In this document: piece after piece, positions 42,249 to 51,101 of the stretch
Numbering within the stretch: position 1 is the first letter of the stretch
Layout: the number at the start of each line of letters is the position of its first letter
Assembly: GCA_963676095.1 (NCBI GenBank)
Contig: OY781040.1
Coordinates: forward strand, 3,472,001-3,536,000
DNA from: G963676095 sp963676095
GTDB lineage: Bacteria; Bacteroidota; Bacteroidia; Bacteroidales; Prolixibacteraceae
Reading direction: 5' to 3'
DNA length: 64,000 nucleotides
Translations under genes and position numbers: made by a program
Notes under the pieces: generated by a model
Databases searched by the model: none
Told to the model about the DNA's origin: nothing
What the model saw: only the letters and a program-made list of their open reading frames with translations

Positions 42249-44156
42249 ATGAAAGTTAAAAATTACATATACATATTGCTATTGAGCATTATCGGAACAA
42301 TTTCATGTAAAGATTACCTGGATGTCGTTCCGGATGATGTGGCAACAATTGATGATGCATTTACAGATCGGGCCAATGCAGAAAAATTTTTATTCACATG
42401 CTATTCTTATTTGCCAAGCGTGGTAAGCCCGTCTGCGACACCTGGTTTGTGTGCAGGTGATGAAGTTTGGTTTTATCCCAAAGGTACCGGATATATTAGT
42501 GAACGCTTGGGAGGTACTGATTGCTGGGATATTGGAAGAGGATTACAAAATAGTAATTCCCCATTATTAAACTATTGGGATGGTGAAAATAGTGGAAGTA
42601 ATTTGTGGATAGCGATAAGAGACTGTAATATCTTTCTGGAAAATATTGATAATCCGAGAGATCTGGAAGAATACGAACGCGAAAGATGGATTGGGGAAGT
42701 AATGTTTCTGAAAGCTTATTATCATTTTTACCTGCTGCAACTCTATGGCCCAATTCCTATAGTTGATGAAAATTTGCCTGTCTCATCCAGCGTAGAAGAT
42801 ACACATGTGTATAGGGAACCTGTAGATACGGTTGCCAATTATATTGTGAGCCTGATTGATTCGGCCGTACAAATGCTGCCGGAAAAAATTACCACCGCTT
42901 CATCTGAAGCCGGACGGATAACGCAACCAATAGCACTGGCTGTGAAAGCAGAAGTATTGGCGTTGGTTGCAAGTCCTTTATTTAATGGAAATTCTGATTA
43001 TGCAGGAATCACGGATTCAAAAGATAGATATTTATTTTCCCAGGAATCTGATGTTGAAAAGTGGAGGATTGCAGCCCAGGCAGCAAAAGAAGCAATTGAT
43101 GTGGCAGAAGAAGCAGGACATCAGTTGTATTATTTTCAATCTTTGCTTTATGAGATTTCAGACACAACCAAAATAACAATGAATATACGACAAAGTGTTT
43201 GTGACAAATTTAATGAGGAAATGGTTTGGCCAAGCATGAATAATCCCTCCACGATACAACAATTAGCACAACCAAAATTAAGCAGTAGTAACAATTACTA
43301 TACAGCAAGAAGTTTATGGTCTCCCACATTACGCGTTGCAGAGCAATTTTATTCTAATCATGGAGTCCCTATTGACGAAGATACCGAATGGGATTATTCT
43401 TCGAGATACAAGACCACTGTAGCCACAGCAGCAGATAAATATTATATAAAAGAAGGCTACGAAACCGCTAATTTAAATTTTAACAGAGAACCACGTTTTT
43501 ATGCTGACCTGGGTTTTGATGGGGGCATCTGGTATGGAAACGGGAAGCTGGACGACAATGAAGCTTTTCATCTGGAAGCCAAGCGCAAGCAGTATTCAGG
43601 TTATTCCACCGTTGAGGATTATTCGATAACCGGATATTTTGCAAAAAAACTGGTTTCCTATGAAAATGACTTGGATGATAATGCTTTTACAATAGAAAGT
43701 TATTCGTTCCCCGTCATTAGGTTAGCTGATTTATATCTACTTTATGCAGAGGCATTGAATGAATCGGAAGGGCCTTCTGCCGAAGTGTTTGAATATATAG
43801 ATAAAGTACGTGAACGCGCCGGATTAGAGGGCGTAGAGGAAAGCTGGCAGAAATATTCACTTTATCCCGATAAGCCTAACGAGCAAAAAGGGTTGCGTGA
43901 AATTATTCAGAATGAGCGTTTGAATGAATTGGCATTGGAAGGACATCGATTTTATGATTTACGCCGATGGAAATTGGCAGATAAATGGATGAACGAACCA
44001 ATAAAAGGTTGGAATATAAAGGGAGAAGATTCAGAGGACTATTATCAGGTTACTACTATTTACACGCGCGAATTCTCGTATAAAGATTATTTGTGGCCAT
44101 TAAAGGTTAACACAATTCTTGTGAATCCTAATTTGGAACAATCTCCTGGTTGGTAA
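42249..44156 (+). CDS. SusD/RagB-family lipoprotein (PUL2)
   Basis: A 635-aa surface lipoprotein, longer than average. The signal peptide ends in the lipobox GTISC (Cys at about 20), then KDYLDVVPDD. SusD landmarks are EVMFLKAYYHFYLLQLYGPIPIVDE, RLADLYLLYAEALNESEG and IIQNERLNELALEGHRFYDLRRWKLAD. It follows susC by 11 bp. It is the glycan-capturing lid of the transporter. Confidence 0.93.
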   Translation: MKVKNYIYILLLSIIGTISCKDYLDVVPDDVATIDDAFTDRANAEKFLFTCYSYLPSVVSPSATPGLCAGDEVWFYPKGTGYISERLGGTDCWDIGRGLQNSNSPLLNYWDGENSGSNLWIAIRDCNIFLENIDNPRDLEEYERERWIGEVMFLKAYYHFYLLQLYGPIPIVDENLPVSSSVEDTHVYREPVDTVANYIVSLIDSAVQMLPEKITTASSEAGRITQPIALAVKAEVLALVASPLFNGNSDYAGITDSKDRYLFSQESDVEKWRIAAQAAKEAIDVAEEAGHQLYYFQSLLYEISDTTKITMNIRQSVCDKFNEEMVWPSMNNPSTIQQLAQPKLSSSNNYYTARSLWSPTLRVAEQFYSNHGVPIDEDTEWDYSSRYKTTVATAADKYYIKEGYETANLNFNREPRFYADLGFDGGIWYGNGKLDDNEAFHLEAKRKQYSGYSTVEDYSITGYFAKKLVSYENDLDDNAFTIESYSFPVIRLADLYLLYAEALNESEGPSAEVFEYIDKVRERAGLEGVEESWQKYSLYPDKPNEQKGLREIIQNERLNELALEGHRFYDLRRWKLADKWMNEPIKGWNIKGEDSEDYYQVTTIYTREFSYKDYLWPLKVNTILVNPNLEQSPGW

Positions 44157-44173
44157 AAAATAAACTAAACAAA

Positions 44174-45397
44174 ATGAAAAAGTTTAAACCGTTCAATATA
44201 TTTTCATTTTTCAGCCGGAAAATGAAAGAAACGATTATTATCACACTTGCCTTCACTAGTTGGACCGGATGTGATAGTGAAGATACACTAAAACAGTTCC
44301 CGCTTGATAGCGTGGCCCCTTCTGCCCCTTCTGGTGCAACAGTGGAAAATACCAACGGTGGTGCTATTATTACATATAGTGTGCCTGAAGATGAAGACCT
44401 GCTTTATGTAAAAGCAACCTATGAAATTAATGGGGTCGGGCGTGTAACAAAATCATCTCCATACAAAAATACGCTCGAAGTTGATGGTTTTGGGGACACG
44501 AAAGAGTATGAAATTGAATTACGCAGTGTAGATAGAAGTCAAAATGAATCAGAACCATTAATCGTCTCCATTCATCCATTGACCCCACCAACCATTCAAA
44601 TTTATAACTCATTTGAAATGGAAGTTTCGTTCGGTGGAATAAAGCTGACATGGAATAACGAAGCAGAAAAAGATGTTATAATCTGTTTAATGGCAGCAGA
44701 TTCAACCGGGACATTGGTAGACGAAGACCAGGTATATACCAGTGAAAAAGATGGCTCATATGCCTTACGCGGATTTGATAACACTGAAAGAAAATTTGCC
44801 GCTTATGTGCGAGACAGGTGGGATAATTATTCCGATACATTGAAAGGAATATTTACTCCTTGGTTTGAGGAAGAGTTGGACAAAGAAGATTTTGAAGAAT
44901 ATACATTGCCTTATGATGCCGAAATATTATCAGGTTATTATGTTTCAAATATTTGGGACGACGTTATCAGCGATTCTTATGGCTTCTGGCATACTACAAC
45001 CGCAGGAACGGAGCTCCCTATAATGTGCACATTTTCCTTGGGGCATAAAGCAAAACTCAGCCGTTATAAAATATGGCAAAGACCTGGCTTTTACTACACA
45101 CATAATAATCCCAAGGTATGGGAACTTTGGGGTAGTAATGCTCCGGGAAGTACGGGTGCACTGGATGATGGTACCTGGACAAAGTTGGTATCTAATGAGT
45201 CTTATAAACCATCGGGTGAAGACAACACGACTGTAACCAACGAAGATTCTGAATATGCAGACAATGGTGAAGAATTTGAATTTCCATTAGACGCGCCGGC
45301 GGTTAAATATATTCGGTTTGTGATGTACGAAAACTGGAGTGGCGGAAACATTGCCCAGATAGCAGAAATGACATTTTGGGGAGAAATAATTGAATAA
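44174..45397 (+). CDS. DUF4959/DUF5000-type surface lipoprotein (candidate glycan-binding protein)
   Basis: A 407-aa lipoprotein. The frame runs back to a TTG inside the susD end, but the ATG at 44174 (MKKFKPFNIFSFF) is preferred. The lipobox is near TSWTGC (Cys about 33). A fibronectin-like N-terminal part (PSAPSGATVENTNGGAIITYSVPEDEDLLYVKA) matches DUF4959. A middle beta-domain follows. The C-terminal part (about 270-407) is a discoidin-like sandwich (YKIWQR, KVWELWGSN, VKYIRFVMYENWSGG) matching DUF5000. Position after susCD suggests a surface glycan-binding protein. There is no catalytic motif. Confidence 0.82.
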   Translation: MKKFKPFNIFSFFSRKMKETIIITLAFTSWTGCDSEDTLKQFPLDSVAPSAPSGATVENTNGGAIITYSVPEDEDLLYVKATYEINGVGRVTKSSPYKNTLEVDGFGDTKEYEIELRSVDRSQNESEPLIVSIHPLTPPTIQIYNSFEMEVSFGGIKLTWNNEAEKDVIICLMAADSTGTLVDEDQVYTSEKDGSYALRGFDNTERKFAAYVRDRWDNYSDTLKGIFTPWFEEELDKEDFEEYTLPYDAEILSGYYVSNIWDDVISDSYGFWHTTTAGTELPIMCTFSLGHKAKLSRYKIWQRPGFYYTHNNPKVWELWGSNAPGSTGALDDGTWTKLVSNESYKPSGEDNTTVTNEDSEYADNGEEFEFPLDAPAVKYIRFVMYENWSGGNIAQIAEMTFWGEIIE

Positions 45398-45407
45398 AAA
45401 TACAGCT

Positions 45408-46610
45408 ATGAGTAAATATATTTTATTATTAATATTAACAGCAATTATCATTGTTGCTTCTTGCGATGATATGAACGACCCGCACAAGGAATACCTTCGG
45501 GAAGGAGAGATTGTATATATCGGGAAGCTTGACTCTGTAAAAGTGTTGCCCGGAAATAAACGGGTTAAACTTATTGGTCTTTTGAATGCTGATCCAAAAA
45601 TAAGTTATTGCAGGATATATTGGGGAAATCGTTCTGATTCCGTTGATGTGAAAATAGATGGTACTTCAGATAACGAAGATCGTTGGTTCGAACAGCTGCT
45701 TTCCTTAGACGAAGGAGGGTATACATTCGAATTTGTGAATCATGACGATGATGATAATACATCATTAAGTGTAAGTAAAACAGGGGAAGTTTACGGAGAC
45801 GAATATGAATCGGGATTAATTTCAAGAAAAATTGACGAAATAGTGACATATCCTGATTCTGCCATAATAACATGGAAATCGACAATAGAAAACTCAATTG
45901 GGGTCGATTTTACTTACATCAACAAAAATGATGAGACAATCAGCGTATTCGTAGAGACCGATCAGGATGAATTAATTTTAAAAGATTTTAAAGTTGGTGG
46001 ACAATATGAATACCAAACACTATTCTTACCGGAAGAAGAAGCTATCGATACCTTCTATTCTGCTAAAGTTACAGGCGTGTTTCCAAGCGAATTTTATTTA
46101 GACAGATCGAAATGGCTAAAAGTTATTCTTCCAACCGATGCTCCATTAGGTTGTTACGGCGGAAGCATTGAAAACCTTTGGGATGGCGATAAGGGAACCT
46201 GGTACCATTCGGGTTGTACGGAAGCAGACGGAATACCACATCATTTTACCATTGATCTTGGAACTCTGTCCGTATTGTCGAAGTTTAAGGTTTCCCCTCG
46301 TCAGAACTGTTGCCAGGAACGAAACCCAAAGAGATTCCAGATTTGGGGTATTGCTGATCTTGAAGGAGCTGAAACTACAGCTGCTCCCGATGATCCGAAT
46401 TGGGCGGATGATGCCATTGCAAAGGGCTGGACTTTACTTGCTGATGTTGAAACAGATCCTTCATGGAACGGATCTGCAGAAGACTATGAAGTAGAAATAC
46501 CTGAGAATATTGCAGTAAAGTACATTCGTTTCCGCTTCCTTGAAGCTTATTCCGGTGGCCAGGAAACCGCACTGTCCGAATTTGTATTCTGTGCAAGCAA
46601 AATTTATTAA
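45408..46610 (+). CDS. DUF4998-type lipoprotein with F5/8C-like domain
   Basis: A 400-aa lipoprotein starting MSKYILLLILTAIIIVASCDD (lipobox VASC, Cys at 19). The N-terminal half is DUF4998 (REGEIVYIGKLDSVKVLPGNKRVKL). The C-terminal half (about 250-400) is a discoidin-type sandwich (IENLWDGDKGTWYHSG, HHFTIDLGTLSVLSKFKV, KRFQIWGIA, VKYIRFRF). It is the last gene of PUL2, 10 bp after the previous one, and is probably a second accessory glycan binder at the cell surface. A 26-codon frame overlapping its stop (46610-46690) may be a trimmed remnant. Confidence 0.82.
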   Translation: MSKYILLLILTAIIIVASCDDMNDPHKEYLREGEIVYIGKLDSVKVLPGNKRVKLIGLLNADPKISYCRIYWGNRSDSVDVKIDGTSDNEDRWFEQLLSLDEGGYTFEFVNHDDDDNTSLSVSKTGEVYGDEYESGLISRKIDEIVTYPDSAIITWKSTIENSIGVDFTYINKNDETISVFVETDQDELILKDFKVGGQYEYQTLFLPEEEAIDTFYSAKVTGVFPSEFYLDRSKWLKVILPTDAPLGCYGGSIENLWDGDKGTWYHSGCTEADGIPHHFTIDLGTLSVLSKFKVSPRQNCCQERNPKRFQIWGIADLEGAETTAAPDDPNWADDAIAKGWTLLADVETDPSWNGSAEDYEVEIPENIAVKYIRFRFLEAYSGGQETALSEFVFCASKIY

Positions 46611-46936
46611 TGCCGGAAAATAGATACAAGTTGGAAGAGGCAGCTAAAGAGCAAGAGCTTATTAAAACGGAACTTACAGTTTATAACTAATAGGACGCAT
46701 ATAACGCCGACTCAACTGATTTTTTCAGTTTTATCTGTGATTATCAGCTAAAACCTATGTGTTGCGTTTCTTATATGCTACTGTAACCTGTAAGTATAAA
46801 ACACGATTATTTTGCTCTTTGAACAACCTCTTCCAATGGTTTTGTATTGTTCAAAAGAATATAATTCGAAACGATATTTTGGTAAAATAATTATCTAAAA
46901 TATCCCGGGTTATCGATAAAGTAATAATCACAAGAA
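46611..46936. other. Convergent intergenic region at the right edge of PUL2 (326 bp)
   Basis: It contains the tail of a 26-codon frame (ending 46690) and a 9-bp inverted repeat, TTTGAACAA (46818-46826) with TTGTTCAAA (46847-46855), having a 20-nt loop and no T-run. The right copy of the 28-nt direct repeat also lies here. No gene is supported. Confidence 0.45.
46903..46930 (+). repeat. Right copy of the 28-nt direct repeat flanking PUL1+PUL2
   Basis: This matches 16683-16710 at 25 of 28 positions in the same orientation. It ends 6 bases before the last codon of the convergent helicase gene. Confidence 0.6.
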
Positions 46937-49642
46937 TTAAACAGGCAGTTTAAACCGCATGGTTACTTCGCCGGTCTCTTTGTTTATTTCAATTTTTTGA
47001 TTCTCAATACCGATGTCCTTTCCGGTTGCCATTTTAAATAACCCGGAAAGAAACTGCATTCCGCTGTTCATTACTGTTTCCACTTCTTCCGGTTTTACGG
47101 AAGGTTTCTTTTCTTCTTCCTTCTCTTCTCCTGAAACAGGTATTTCTGTCTGTTCCCGGTCATCCTCCTCAAGGGTTGTATCAATATATTCTGGTTGTTT
47201 TTCCTGTTCTGGTTTTCCGGAAGAAGTCTGCTCTTCCTTTGTTTCCGGATACTTTTCTTCCCGGCTTTCTGTCTCGTTGATGAATTCTTCCAGCTGCTGG
47301 ATAAACTGAGAGCGTCCTTTCGTGCTGAAATCAACAAAATCCATGTTGCTGTTGCCTCCCAGTACGCCATCAAAGAGACTTTGTTTTATCAACAGGCCTG
47401 ATGCGATTTTTTGTTCGATGGAATCCCTTGTAATCAGGTTATAGATTGTAAGCTTCTTACTTTTTTGCCCGAGCCTGTCGATCCGTCCGATCCGCTGGTT
47501 CTTTTTTGCCGGGTTCCATGGTAGCTCGAAGTTGATCAGGGTATCGGCAACCTGCAGGTTTAACCCGGCTCCTCCTGCCTCAGTGGAAAGAAAAACTTTA
47601 TATTGTTGATTTTGTTCAAACTTACGGATTAGTTCGCCCCTGGCTTTTACAGGTATTTGCCCGTTAAGTTCGACAAACCCGATATTATTTTCCCGTAACA
47701 GTTTCCCAATGAGTTTATGCACCTTCGTCCATTCGGAAAATACGATGATTTTTGCATCCTGATTGGGAACATCAAGCATATCAATCAAAATGTGCCGGAG
47801 TTCTTCCAGTTTTGGAGATTCATTCGTTTCGTCGTCAATCAGATAAGTCGAGTCGCAGACCATGCGCATGTTTGCGAGGAGCAGTTGCATGCGTTGTATG
47901 TCGAAAGGCGTTAGAAATTTTTTTCTGATAATCTGGGATAGCCCCTGAGCATAAGAGGCATGATAATCTGCCTGCAGGGGCGATAAGTCAACTGTGATGT
48001 TGATTTGCCGAAGATTCGGTAATTGGTCTATTACTTTCCTCTTTTCCCGTCGGATCAGGATCTCTTCGAGTTTCTTGTTGAGTTTCTGAAGGTTGTAGTA
48101 CCCGTTTATCTTGTTGTACTTTTCAGGATCGAACAGGCAATACTGGTAAGAGAATTCCCATAAAGGACCAAGGAATTCCGGGTCAAGAATACTCATGATC
48201 GAGAAAATATCAATCAACCTGTTTTCTATGGGGGTTCCGGTTACTGCCAATTTATGGCGGGCTTCTATCCTTTTCAGCGAAGCGGCTGTTTTTGTTTCAT
48301 AGTTTTTCGCCCGCTGCACCTCATCCAGAATAAGGAAATCGATTCCTGCGTTATTAATAGCGACCTGGTCCCGCATAACCGTTTCGTAATTGGCTATCAA
48401 AAAGAAAAACTCATTGTTCTTATACTGGAACTTTCTTTCGTCGGGAGTGCCTTCCAGTACAAGGGCTTTTTCGTTGGTGAATTTTTCTATTTCTTTTTTC
48501 CATTGTTCTTTCAGTGAAGCAGGGCAGACGACGAGTGTTTTCGTGAAACCAAAAATTTCTTTTTTCAAGATGGCTGTGCCGATAGCCTGAACTGTTTTTC
48601 CAAGGCCCATCTCGTCTGCAATAATGGCTGCTTTTCTGAACAAGACAAAATCAATGCCTTCTTTTTGGTATTGATACAATTCCGCTTTTATGTTTTTAAA
48701 ATCAGGGACATATTTCTCGCGGAAATTTTTGAGCATGAGTTTCTCAAAGGCCTTTTCGATTTTCCGGTTGACTTCCGGACGTATGCATATATGTGGGTTC
48801 TTTGCTGCTTCCTCAATAAACGGAAGTAAGGATGTAACGTTATCATCATCAATAGACGCTGATTTTTTAAAATATCTGGAAATCAGCAGATGCTCTGTCG
48901 TAGTCAGATTATCCGGATAATACCATGTTATTTTGTAGTCGTTTAGCGGGTCGCAATAGATCTCAACAAAGGGAAATGTTTTGTCCAGTCTGTCGTAGAG
49001 GGTTTTGTCTGTTTTCAATGCATTGAATGCAAACATGATATGTTTGGTTGTACCTAACTTGTTCAGGACGGAATCCATACTGTCGCTGTACCCGGTCTCG
49101 TTTTCAAAATCCCGTAAAAAGATTTTGTACCTGATGCCTTTTTCGTTTGTAAGAATATGGTCCCCATAAATGTTATCTGCCCACTTGATCCTGTATTCAG
49201 CCTTGTCTGCTTTTTGATGGCGTTCTTTGAGAACCCTCATCATCATACCTGTCCGGGTATATTTTTTATGTTCGATCTGTTCTTTGGGATCGAGTAACTT
49301 TACTTCATTCTCTATTTGTAACAGGCAAGCGTAGGAATACCTGTCCCACCCGGAAATATTTTCTTCTGAGAAAGGCATAATATGTCCGTCTTCTTCTACT
49401 TTCAGGCTATAGCCTGTAATCTTGCTTTTTTGTTCATCATCTATAATCAGCTCGTAACAGGAGGCAGATTGAGATAATACCTGGCATTGTCCGTTGTAGA
49501 AAATAATTTCGCCAAGAGCGCGTTCATTTTTATCGAGCAGGTCTATAAGCCGTTCTTTTTGGTCAGTGATAATTTTTTTGATGTCCATAGGAAAATGAGC
49601 TAAGGGTGAAATAATCCAGATTTTCGGTTTAAAATTAGCCAA
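46937..49642 (-). CDS. SNF2-family DEAD/DEAH-box helicase
   Basis: A 901-aa ATP-dependent DNA translocase of the bacterial SNF2/HepA-like group. A unique N-terminal region (about 1-320) precedes the SNF2_N domain with LYQYQKEGIDFVLF, Walker A IADEMGLGKTVQAIG, FLILDEVQRAKN, and AVTGTPIENRL. The helicase C domain has KIIVFSEWTKVHKLI, EAGGAGLNLQVADTLIN and motif VI QRIGRIDRLGQ. A long acidic, low-complexity linker (rich in E, K and Q, about 780-850) leads to a short C-terminal domain. An internal ATG at 49588 is an alternative start. It is a single-gene unit. Such proteins remodel RNA polymerase- or DNA-bound complexes; the target is unknown. Confidence 0.9.
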   Translation of the reverse strand: MANFKPKIWIISPLAHFPMDIKKIITDQKERLIDLLDKNERALGEIIFYNGQCQVLSQSASCYELIIDDEQKSKITGYSLKVEEDGHIMPFSEENISGWDRYSYACLLQIENEVKLLDPKEQIEHKKYTRTGMMMRVLKERHQKADKAEYRIKWADNIYGDHILTNEKGIRYKIFLRDFENETGYSDSMDSVLNKLGTTKHIMFAFNALKTDKTLYDRLDKTFPFVEIYCDPLNDYKITWYYPDNLTTTEHLLISRYFKKSASIDDDNVTSLLPFIEEAAKNPHICIRPEVNRKIEKAFEKLMLKNFREKYVPDFKNIKAELYQYQKEGIDFVLFRKAAIIADEMGLGKTVQAIGTAILKKEIFGFTKTLVVCPASLKEQWKKEIEKFTNEKALVLEGTPDERKFQYKNNEFFFLIANYETVMRDQVAINNAGIDFLILDEVQRAKNYETKTAASLKRIEARHKLAVTGTPIENRLIDIFSIMSILDPEFLGPLWEFSYQYCLFDPEKYNKINGYYNLQKLNKKLEEILIRREKRKVIDQLPNLRQINITVDLSPLQADYHASYAQGLSQIIRKKFLTPFDIQRMQLLLANMRMVCDSTYLIDDETNESPKLEELRHILIDMLDVPNQDAKIIVFSEWTKVHKLIGKLLRENNIGFVELNGQIPVKARGELIRKFEQNQQYKVFLSTEAGGAGLNLQVADTLINFELPWNPAKKNQRIGRIDRLGQKSKKLTIYNLITRDSIEQKIASGLLIKQSLFDGVLGGNSNMDFVDFSTKGRSQFIQQLEEFINETESREEKYPETKEEQTSSGKPEQEKQPEYIDTTLEEDDREQTEIPVSGEEKEEEKKPSVKPEEVETVMNSGMQFLSGLFKMATGKDIGIENQKIEINKETGEVTMRFKLPV

Positions 49643-49947
49643 AATGATTAATGATAAAGAAGGTTAAGGGAACTATTTTGGGGGGATAGCAGGGAAAGTT
49701 TTCCGGTTTTCCTGATCGTTTGCAGAAATATGATGTTGAGATGTTGTTTAAGATATTTTAGATCAGAATAATAATACTTTACATTTCATCGGTTTTTCTT
49801 GATTAGAGAAGATGTAATCGTGCTTTTTTCGTTGTTGTTAAAAAATTGTTTAAACTTTTTTCGATATTTTAACATCTATTGAATAATAGTATTTTATAAC
49901 ATTGTATTCCGTATTGAAAACCACAAAAAATCATGGAGGAACTTTTT
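49643..49947. other. Divergent intergenic region (305 bp)
   Basis: This region between the SNF2 helicase and the NEW3-domain gene should hold two promoters. It is very A/T-rich. No exact -7/-33 pair was found. A strong ribosome-binding site GGAGGA lies at its right end (49935-49940). Confidence 0.4.
49935..49940 (+). promoter_or_regulatory. Strong Shine-Dalgarno site of the NEW3-domain gene
   Basis: GGAGGA sits 7 bases before the ATG at 49948. It decides the start: an in-frame ATG at 49933 overlaps the site itself and would give the odd N-terminus MEELF. Confidence 0.75.
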
Positions 49948-51099
49948 ATGTCAATACGGACAAGATTGTTAAGTCTGTTTTTATCTTCACTTCTGGTGAC
50001 GATATTTATCGGTTCTCGCGCTGCCGATGCAGATAAAGGCGTGACTTTGTATACTCCCTTTACAAAAATTTCCGTACCACCCGGACAGTCGATCGATTAT
50101 AATATCGATGTGATTAACAACACGAGCTCAGTGCAGCGTGTCGATATTTCGGTTTCCGGGTTATCAAAAGCATGGGATTATACGATTAAGTCAGGGGGAT
50201 GGAACATTTCCCAGGTTTCGGTGCTTCCTAATGATAAAAAGAGCATTTCTATGAAGCTGGAAGTTCCCCTGAAGGTGAATAAAGGGAGTTACCACTTCCG
50301 GATTATGGGGAACGGACAGGAATTACTTCCGTTGGTTGTAACTGTTTCCCAGCAGGGTACCTACGAAACAGAGTTAACGACCGATCAGCCGAACATGGAA
50401 GGTCATGCCAATTCTACCTTTACGTTCAGGGCAAACCTGAAAAACAGGACTGCCGATACGCAGATATACGCCCTTGAAACAAACGTTCCCCGAGGATGGG
50501 ACGTGACTTTTAAAACTGGCGGCAAAGAGGTAAGTTCGGTCAGCGTAGATGCAAACAATGCACAGGATATTACCGTACAGGTAGCGCCGCCTGCTGAAGT
50601 GGAGGCAGGCACTTACAAAATCCCGGTTCGGGCAACGACCAGTTCTACCTCGGCAGACGTGATGTTCGAAGTTGTTGTTACAGGGACTTATAAAATGGAT
50701 CTTTCCACTCCTACGGGGCTTTTAAGTGCCGGAATTACCGCCGGTGGAGAAAAAGATATTGATCTGGTCGTAAAAAATATTGGATCAGCCGAGCTTAAAG
50801 ATATAAAACTGACAGCCAGTAAACCAGCTGACTGGAGTGTCGATTTCAATCCTCAGAAGATAGACAGGCTTAAAGCCGGAGAAACGGCTCAGGTAACTGC
50901 AAAGATTAAAGCGTCGTCTAAGGCAATTGCCGGCGATTATGTTACAAAAATTGAGGCTAAAACTCCCGAAGTAAATTCCTCTGCTGAATTCAGAATGGCT
51001 GTTAAAACCCCGATGCTTTGGGGATGGTTGGGTATATTGATCATTATTGCTGCAGGTGGAAGTGTTTATTACCTGTTCCGGAAATACGGAAGGAGGTGA
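49948..51099 (+). CDS. Secreted NEW3-domain protein with C-terminal TM anchor
   Basis: A 383-aa protein with a signal peptide (MSIRTRLLSLFLSSLLVTIFIGSRA, cleaved near 25-27), several Ig-like NEW3 repeats and a C-terminal TM helix (about 360-380, LGILIIIAAGGSVYYLF). The repeats are rich in PPG, NxT and VxVxxP patterns (KISVPPGQSIDYNIDVINNT, VAPPAEVEAGTYKIPV, LVVKNIGSAELKDI). A basic KYGRR end follows the helix. The gene overlaps or abuts an ABC ATPase gene, so it probably serves as an extracytoplasmic subunit of that transporter. It has no catalytic residues that I recognise. Confidence 0.85.
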   Translation: MSIRTRLLSLFLSSLLVTIFIGSRAADADKGVTLYTPFTKISVPPGQSIDYNIDVINNTSSVQRVDISVSGLSKAWDYTIKSGGWNISQVSVLPNDKKSISMKLEVPLKVNKGSYHFRIMGNGQELLPLVVTVSQQGTYETELTTDQPNMEGHANSTFTFRANLKNRTADTQIYALETNVPRGWDVTFKTGGKEVSSVSVDANNAQDITVQVAPPAEVEAGTYKIPVRATTSSTSADVMFEVVVTGTYKMDLSTPTGLLSAGITAGGEKDIDLVVKNIGSAELKDIKLTASKPADWSVDFNPQKIDRLKAGETAQVTAKIKASSKAIAGDYVTKIEAKTPEVNSSAEFRMAVKTPMLWGWLGILIIIAAGGSVYYLFRKYGRR

Positions 51100-51101
51100 C
51101 C

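Noticed and set aside
46937..49642. SNF2 helicase as part of a DISARM- or Zorya-like defence system
   Set aside because: No methyltransferase, nuclease or other defence gene is adjacent; the neighbours are a PUL and an ABC transporter.
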